DNA of 60,000 nt from Takakia lepidozioides (Eukaryota; Streptophyta; Takakiopsida; Takakiales; Takakiaceae): assembly GCA_030704615.1 (NCBI GenBank), contig CM060732.1:58635053-58695052 (forward strand), given 5' to 3'. Shown here piece by piece: positions 53,456 to 60,000 of the stretch (its first letter is position 1; each line of letters starts with the position of its first letter). The position numbers were made by a program, and so were the translations under genes. The notes beneath the pieces are model-generated. The model was given only the letters and a program-made list of their open reading frames with translations, did not search any database and had not been told where the DNA came from.

Positions 53456-56400
53456 GTGTACTCATAAGACATTGTTTGCCGTAGCCTTGTGGCCATTGAC
53501 CCCGCGCCCAGTTTGAGCGGAACATAAAGGGACAGAAACTACCTTTGTCAGGGGCTGACGCCGGTAGTATGATTTACCTTGGAATAAACAGTTGATCCGA
53601 GATTTCCAGATATCCTCCAGAAATCCCTTCACACAAGCATCAATCTGATGTGTGTGATTTGCCCAATAGCTAGACCCCAAAAGGGCCTGGGCTTTTGTCT
53701 CAGCCTCAAGATTTTCAAAGTTGTTAAACAGAGGTACAGGCACAATTTCTTTGATGGAATTGAAGAGGGTGTCCCGTTGGTGAGAGTACCCAGGACAATG
53801 AATCAGGAAGTGAATATTGTCTTCAGGTTGCCCACACAACAGGCACTTACAATCCCCCTTTCCTCTCTGCGACTGTTTGTTGTTCAAAGGTAGGCTACCC
53901 GCCCTGAGTTTGAATTTCAGTCTAGTGCCGAGGGTGGGTAGACCCTTGAGGTCATCCATGATGGCCTCACCCATGTCACAGACTGGAAACAGGTTCAGGG
54001 AAGTTTTCTTCCTAACTTCATTTTCTTCAGACAATTTCCTGGCAATAGACATGGCTTTGGAAACTTCAGCTTCTAAGCCAGATTTATCCAGCAGGGTCAT
54101 GGCTAGTGGACTAAGATTCAGATCCTTGAAAATCTCTTCTACCCTCTTCCGCCAGGATTTAGCCTGTTTGACAGGGCGGTCCTGCTTTCAAGATATAGAG
54201 TCGATTAACTTAGGATATCTGGTATTAGCCATACGTTGCAGCTGAGCCCACCATCTGATTTTGAATTCATCGCTTCGGGAGCTTAAGGGAGGAATGCCAA
54301 ACCCACCGTGAACAGCCACATTAGCTGTTTTGGAGCATTCCTTGAGACTTGGATGGATTCAAGAGACTTAGCCTGGTTGGAGTTATCAACCCATACAGCA
54401 GATGCATACTCCAAGGCCAGCCTGATAATGCGGCAAAGCATGGTTTTTATTACTTCAGAGTTGATCCCTCTGCAGTGGAAAAATTTAGTGAGACCCAGCG
54501 CTTTGCGTTTGCCAGATTGAACCACTCTTTGAATATGTGCTTCCCAATTACTGTTGGAGGAAAACTCAACGCCAAGATAGGTGTAGGAGGGGAGAACAGG
54601 AATCTCTTGGCTTCCCCACTGCCACTTGAGGCCGCCTCCTCCTCCCCCCCGGTCGTTGAATGCCACCACTGTGCATTTACTGACATTGGCCTCTAGCCCC
54701 CAAAGATCAAAGTATCTCTTCGCGCAATCTATCCCCTGGAGGTTGGAAGGAGTCTCCCCTATGCCTGCGAAGTCATCCGCAAACATAAGGGCTGGTATGG
54801 TGGCATCACCCACCCTTAACCCAAATCCCTCACTTTCCACATCCTCCAGTAGTTGATTGATGAAAACATTGAAGAGCAGAGGGGAGAGGGTACATCCTTG
54901 AGCTACACCTTGGTCTTCTGTCCATTAACAGTGACACAGCTTTTAGTGTGAGCATACAAGTTATGGACCACTCTCCACATCTTTCCCTTGATCCCGGAAG
55001 ACCAGAGTCGGAGCCATAGACAGTCTCTCCACACAGTGTCATAGGCCTTTTTGACATCCAGGAAAAAGACAAAAGTAGGTTTCCCCTCTTTTTTCCTTCC
55101 CTGGATAATCTGGCTGAGTGTGGAGATATGATCCACGCAGCCCCTGTTTCGCCGAAAGCCAGCTTGGCCTTCATGGAAACAACCTCTGGACTCCAGATCA
55201 ACCTCGACATGAGTACTTATAACTCTGCAGAATATTAGAAGCGTGATGCCCCGATAGTTACCCGGCTCTTCTCTGTCACCTTTCTTATAGAAATTGACAA
55301 TGACCCCCTGCCGCCAGCGAAAGGGGGTAATTTCATTCCTCCATATAAGGTTAAAGAGAAGAACAAGGGCCTCTATCATAGGGTCACCACCATGCTTGAT
55401 AAGCTCATTGACAATGCCATCAGGGCCACCAGCTTTGTATCCGTCTAGATGCTCAATTGCTTCCGCAATCTCAGAGGAACTAATGGGAGCGTTATAACCC
55501 TTGGAAATATACTCCAGTTCATCAGGGCTGTCTTGAATCATAGACACGGTTCTTTCTACTGTGTCATTCCATTTTCCAGAAAACCCCTCGCTACTAGAAT
55601 TTCTGCCAAGTGTACTGTAGTGGGTTTCAAAGGTGTTGACAATGTCAGCCGTTGAAGTCACCACTGAACCCTTAGGGGTCCTCAGCGCTTGTACTTGCTG
55701 ACAATTTTTCGGCTTGTACAGACGTTGAAGGGCCAAACAGAATTTCTTGTCATTACCACCGTGGTGGTTTGAGTTTATTTCCCCGTATAACTTATCCCAA
55801 TATAGTTTTCTTCTGAGACCTTACAAGCTGATTGATATCTTTGCGGAGCTGGTAGTACCTAACCCAAAGGTCATTATTGACTTTCATGAGAGCACTCCGA
55901 GGGCTCGTCTCTCGGCAATCTTGAGCTTGATCACATTGGTCAGCTCTACCGCAGACAATTAGTTTTCCTCCCAATGATCTTTTCAGCCACAGAAGAGACG
56001 AAACTCTCCCAAGAGTCCACCGCTCTTTCGACTTCATTTCTTGCATTGCCAGCGCGAGATTGACGGTCTTGGAGCGAATGGACAAAGTTGGGCAGAGCCT
56101 CTTGCAAGGCCTGGACATACTCAGCCTTGACCTCTTCATTTCGGAATTTTTCAATGCGCCACTTCTGGATCGAACATTTCACAGATCTCTTGGTGTTGGG
56201 GAAACACCTTTTTACATCAGTCCAAACCAGAAAGTGGTCAGAGGTACCAATATCATTTCTGTCAATTAACACATTGGCGCACTGGGGAAACAGATTCTTG
56301 TCCACTATGATATAATCCACAATGGATCGTTCCCCAGTTTGGGCTTTCTCACGGGTCCACTTGACCTATTGTTCAGGTTCGAAAGCTGAAGCTCTTCCAG

Positions 56401-56521
56401 ACAGTTAATTAACCGTCTTCCATTAGAGTTCAGCTCGTCCTCACCAAAAGGTCCGATGATATCATCCTGGTGAAGACCTTTACCCACCCGGGCATTGAAG
56501 TCACCCAATAAGACCACCTGA
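53456..56521 (-). mobile_element. LINE copy D, 5'-truncated, degenerate
   Basis: Minus-strand pieces in order are: [20 protein letters not shown] (endonuclease) at the truncated 5' end near 56521, [36 protein letters not shown] with [51 protein letters not shown], and the C-terminal zinc-finger-like region [20 protein letters not shown]. Several frameshifts split it into five frames. The 3' end is the same GAGTAC-type end, with no poly(A). It lies about 145 bp past the PPR stop codon on the opposite strand. No clear target duplication was found. Confidence 0.92.
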
Positions 56522-56822
56522 ATAGGCAAGCTTGCGAGAATTAGGGCCATGTCTCTGCTCTCTACTGAGGTTCTTTGCGACTCATAATAACAAAGCATAC
56601 TCAGTGCTCTGCAATTCCTGCATTTCTTTTTACCTTCTTGGGCCAAAGGCAAATAAGACCGCCCTCACCACGTCTAGGGTTCGAACTGCGTCCGCCAAGA
56701 ATAATGCAAGATGACATCTGTTATAGAGACTTGGCACCTTTCTTGTAGGGCATACCTAGCTGCCAGAGATAGAGATTTCACACTCAACGACGTATCCTTC
56801 CGTCCATCTTCAGCGTAAAAAC
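56522..56822. other. Spacer with B-box-like motif
   Basis: Short flank between LINE copy D and a hAT-like element. GGGTTCGAACTGC at about 56683 resembles a pol III B box, but no A box or tRNA fold accompanies it. The last 8 bases, GTAAAAAC, are the left hAT target duplication. Confidence 0.35.
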
Positions 56823-57461
56823 CAGTGTTGGACCGGTATATAGGTCTGGGGCGGGTATCAACTGGGGTAAGGGTAATGGTATGAAGGATCATACCAGGCG
56901 GGTATGTGCAAGGGCAAGACCCCACAATACACTGGTGGGGCAGGGTACATGGACTTCTAAAACCCTAGCGCAAACCAGACCAGTCTAGTCTTCTTCTTTG
57001 CGCTACCACTCCAATACCATGCATGCGCTGCCTGAGGGAGAGGATGCAAGGGGCGGGTTTAGGGTAGTTTTCATAAGGGATACTAATATGGTAGGGGTAC
57101 TAATTAGGGATGCTAAATTGTTTTAAGAGGAGTAGATGAAATGCAATGTGTTCTTTGAAGCACTAGTTTCACTTTTTGAACTATCACCTGCTACCTAGTT
57201 AGAAAGAACTGGCAAAATGTAATTTTGATGTACATGAAGCTGATACCAGACCCTGGCACATGCCAGGCTGGTATGACTTTTTAAATTTTGTTTTATACCA
57301 TACCAGTCAGATTTTCAGTTTGATACCATACCATATACCATACCAGGCTGTCAAATTTACACATCATTTGATACCAGTACCATACTGGCTTGAATAATTC
57401 AACTCTATCCCAATACCATTACCCCAGTGGTATCAAAAAACCATGATACCAGTCCAAACTG
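56823..57461. mobile_element. Non-autonomous hAT-like element, 639 bp
   Basis: Ends are CAGTGTTGGACCGGTATA (left) and CAGTTTGGACTGGTATCA (right, read inward), with 8-bp duplications GTAAAAAC at 56815-56822 and 57462-57469. The interior is full of ATACCAGxxxGGTAT motifs in both orientations (subterminal repeats) and has no transposase. It resembles the 803-bp element at 16860 in its ends but not in its interior. Confidence 0.9.
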
Positions 57462-57469
57462 GTAAAAAC

Positions 57470-58316
57470 CTACGGGTCCCCTCTCAAACAATCACAAACA
57501 AATGCAAGCATACATACCCTAAATACTCTTAAGCCTATGCTGAACCACAGCCGCATGGCTGCCCACGAATGACGGCGGACATCTCCCGCCTAATGACACA
57601 CCCTCCTCAAACCTAATCGTCACTCACTGCATGTTGTTTGCCTCTCTCTTTGTACAAGTCGCAGCTACTCGCCCCCATTTGTGCTATGAAGCTTATGAGA
57701 GCTATAGGAAGGTCAGAGGATAAGGCGAATCGCAAGTTTAGTGGGTTGGTAACCAAAGTCAGGAACTAAACTCACCCATCTATCGACTGCTTGAACGTTG
57801 CTTCCATATGGCAACAATCCGGCGCTCTCGGAACTTCTCGTACTCAGTGAGAGGGACTGTCACTTCGAAGACCTTCCGCTTCACCATGGACACTCAGAAA
57901 CGATACTTATAGTATACTATAGATATAGAAATAGCACATTGGCAGCTGGTGCAAAACAAGAGACAATGCACTGTGTATAGCATGCAAAGAGGGAAGGGGT
58001 GACGTTCAAAGCATGTACAGTGCAGGTGGCGACCGGATGCGTAGGCGTAGAATAGACCGTCTATGGCGAATGGAAGAAGTTTATACCATAAGGGCATACA
58101 AAAATGCTATGCAACTGCGATGAGTGTCATGGAGGAAAACTACTGTTGTTGGAAACAGTGAGGAATCATTACATGATACACGGGAGGGATCCTCTTCTCC
58201 GACATTGTTCTCTTCTGGTACGATCGTCACTTTCCCTTCAGCACTTTAGTTTGAATTTTGAATGCAACGATCATCTTCTCCACATGTCGACATTTCGTTG
58301 GGTGATTGTAGTCAAG
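57470..58316. other. Spacer; no gene seen
   Basis: No recognisable coding segment. It probably includes the 5' end of the CACTA element, whose exact terminus was not identified. Confidence 0.35.
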
Positions 58317-60000
58317 AAGTCATAAGATACAGACGTGACTATGACTACGTCACTTCCGTTATCACTTTAATTAATGCACATGTCGTGTTTTCATTGGTCA
58401 TGTGTAGTCATGTAGTCATATATGACTAACTAAGTGACTGCAACTATGACTTCAATGGCTACAAATGTCGTGTTTTGATTGGGTGTATATTCATAAGATA
58501 CATACGTAAATATGACTGCATCACTGCAACGTCACCGTGCCTCCCATGTCATAATATGAACAAGTGTCACATCATTGTTGGTCCACTCACAAGATGACTA
58601 TGGGGTGCATGGATGTGAATATTTAGATGATGAAGACGAAGGCCCTGCGGCACAGCGGGAGCCCAATGTCACAGAGAACGCAGATGAGGGTGGTGGATTG
58701 GAGGTAGAAATCCAGCGTGCATTGCAGGAAGCGTTTTTCTTTGCAGATGCAAACAGAGAGGACCCCATTCATGGTGGAACCGATCACACATTTGCCGATC
58801 ATGACGATGACCTCGACGATTCCGGAGACAATGAATTTGATGAGAATGCTCACCTACATGTCCCGAGTATGATAAACTCTTTCGACAGTCGCGATGTCCA
58901 CTTTTTGAAGGATGCTCGATCAACCGGCTACAAGCAACTTTGACGTTGCTGAACACATGCACTACCCACAAGTGCACCAATGCATTTGTGGATGAGCTTC
59001 TGGGATTGTTGCATAAGAGTTTTTTGTCTAAAGAGAATTCATTGCCAAAAACTCACTATGAAGCAAAAACCATGATTGCCAAGATGGGATTGCAATACAC
59101 CATGATTCATGCCTGTGAGCGTGGTTGTGTACTTTTCCGTGGGGAGTATGAGAATGTAGACATTTGCCCAATGTGCCACAGTTCCCGTTACATTCCAAGT
59201 CGTGGAAGTGTGCCCAAGAAAGTATTGCGGCACTTCCCTGTCATTCCAAGGTTGAAACGTATGTACCGATGTAAATCGATCGCTAACCTCATGACATGGC
59301 ACGACAGACATAAGAGCCAGGATGGGTTGGTTCGACATCCAACTGATAGCAAAGCATGGAGACACATTGACACCACATTTGGGGATTTTGCTGCAGAGCC
59401 ACGATCTCGGCGATTTGGATTGGCCTTAGACGGTGTAAATCCCTACGGAGCTCAATCCACAAGTTGGAGCACATGGCCCATCCACTGCAGGGTCGGAAAC
59501 TTCCAGTGGAAAAGACCACATTGTCCTTATGCTCTCAGATGCATTCCAGATCGGTCAATTACAATCTGCCTCCGTGGTTAATGACCAAAAAGTTCTTTGT
59601 CATGTTAGCGCTACTGATTCCTGGTAAGGAGTCTGTTACCCCGGACAACGTAGATGTTTACCTGATGCCCCTAGTAGAAGAGCTATTGGAACTATGGAGA
59701 GGGATTGCAGCTCATGATGTTTCCCGTCCTCGTGGTCAACACGAATTCACACTGAGGGCAGTGTTGATGTGGTCAATCCATGACTACCCTGCATATGGCT
59801 TGCTCTCAGGTCAAGTGACGAAAGGTTATGCTAGTTGTCCAGCTTGTGGACCCGGGGTGACTTCAGTTACACACATGTGGGAAAACTGTTTTCCTAGGCC
59901 ACCAAAGATTTCTGGCCCGTAAATATCCATATAGAAGGTCAAGAATGTTCGATGGCATTACTGAGCATGGAACTCCTCCAAAAACGCAGACTGGAACACA
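58317..60000 (+). mobile_element. CACTA (En/Spm) transposon with TNP2-type transposase, frameshifted, runs off the window
   Basis: Two imperfect ~180-bp repeats (58317-58545; ATAAGATACAGACGTGACTA / ATAAGATACATACGTAAATA and ATGTCGTGTTTTGATTGG variants) look like CACTA subterminal repeats. The transposase follows in three frames: an acidic N-terminal part (58575-58943), then MIHACERGCVLFRGEYENVD, ICPMCHSSRY, VPKKVLRHFPVIPRLKRMYR and FGLALDGVNPYG, then after a frameshift near 59500 LPPWLMTKKFFVMLALLIPG, FTLRAVLMWSIHDYPAYGLL and KGYASCPACG. That is the Transposase_21/TNP2 order. Two frameshifts make this copy non-functional as read. The 3' part lies beyond 60000. Confidence 0.9.

Noticed and set aside
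53440-56540. A target-site duplication for LINE copy D
   Set aside because: The flanks at 53456 and 56521 share no more than three bases; the 5' edge may be rearranged.
56683-56700. tRNA gene suggested by GGGTTCGAACTGC
   Set aside because: No A box at tRNA spacing and no cloverleaf; at most a SINE trace.

Overview
The window is nuclear DNA of a land plant that still makes flagellated sperm. A fern is my best guess; a lycophyte or bryophyte is possible. The evidence is plant gene content (a PLS-class DYW pentatricopeptide protein, a chloroplast co-chaperonin relic, a plant-type glycosyltransferase relic), long repeat-filled introns, and a clear orthologue of the ciliary protein CFAP100, which flowering plants lack. 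There are no bacterial features and no CRISPR array.

Layout. 1-3.0 kb: a 5'-truncated LINE (copy A, minus) with an 11-bp target duplication, beside two exons of a DUF2236/MpaB-like oxygenase gene. 3.3-14.4 kb: repeat-rich DNA holding a LINE ORF1 remnant, minisatellites, a pair of direct repeats, a short PPR fragment, a PIF/Harbinger fragment, foldbacks, an L1-type LINE 3' half and a small hAT-like element. 14.7-23.5 kb (+): an apparently intact seven-exon gene for proteasome subunit beta type-3, rebuilt exon by exon to 204 aa. Its fourth intron carries LINE copy B, which itself carries an 803-bp hAT-like element. 23.9-24.4 kb (-): a UGT relic. 25.9-27.3 kb (-): an intact DUF829/TMEM53-like gene. 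28.0-29.3 kb (-): a MULE-like transposase relic. 30.6-43.0 kb (-): CFAP100 in about 16 exons, with LINE copy C and a 38-bp LINE stub in its introns. 44.6-47.1 kb (+): a six-exon CDC25-type phosphatase, head to head with CFAP100. 50.0-50.6 kb (-): a decayed CPN20 fused to a PPR fragment. 51.1-53.3 kb (+): an intact DYW-PPR gene. 53.5-56.5 kb (-): LINE copy D. 56.8-57.5 kb: another hAT-like element. 58.3-60.0 kb (+): a CACTA (En/Spm) transposon running off the end.

The host genes do not form a pathway. They are ordinary eukaryotic single genes: proteasome core, cilium, cell-cycle phosphatase, organelle RNA editing, a hydrolase-like protein and an oxygenase-like protein. The strongest biological point is the CDC25 gene. 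All of its exon phases close to one 259-aa frame and the active-site loop HCEFSSAR is intact, although flowering plants are described as lacking a canonical CDC25. The second theme is one LINE family, with copies A-D and several stubs, that appears to lack a poly(A) tail, ends in GAGTAC and leaves very short or inverted insertions.

Limits: exon joins were made by eye from splice signals, phase and remembered protein families. No database search was run.
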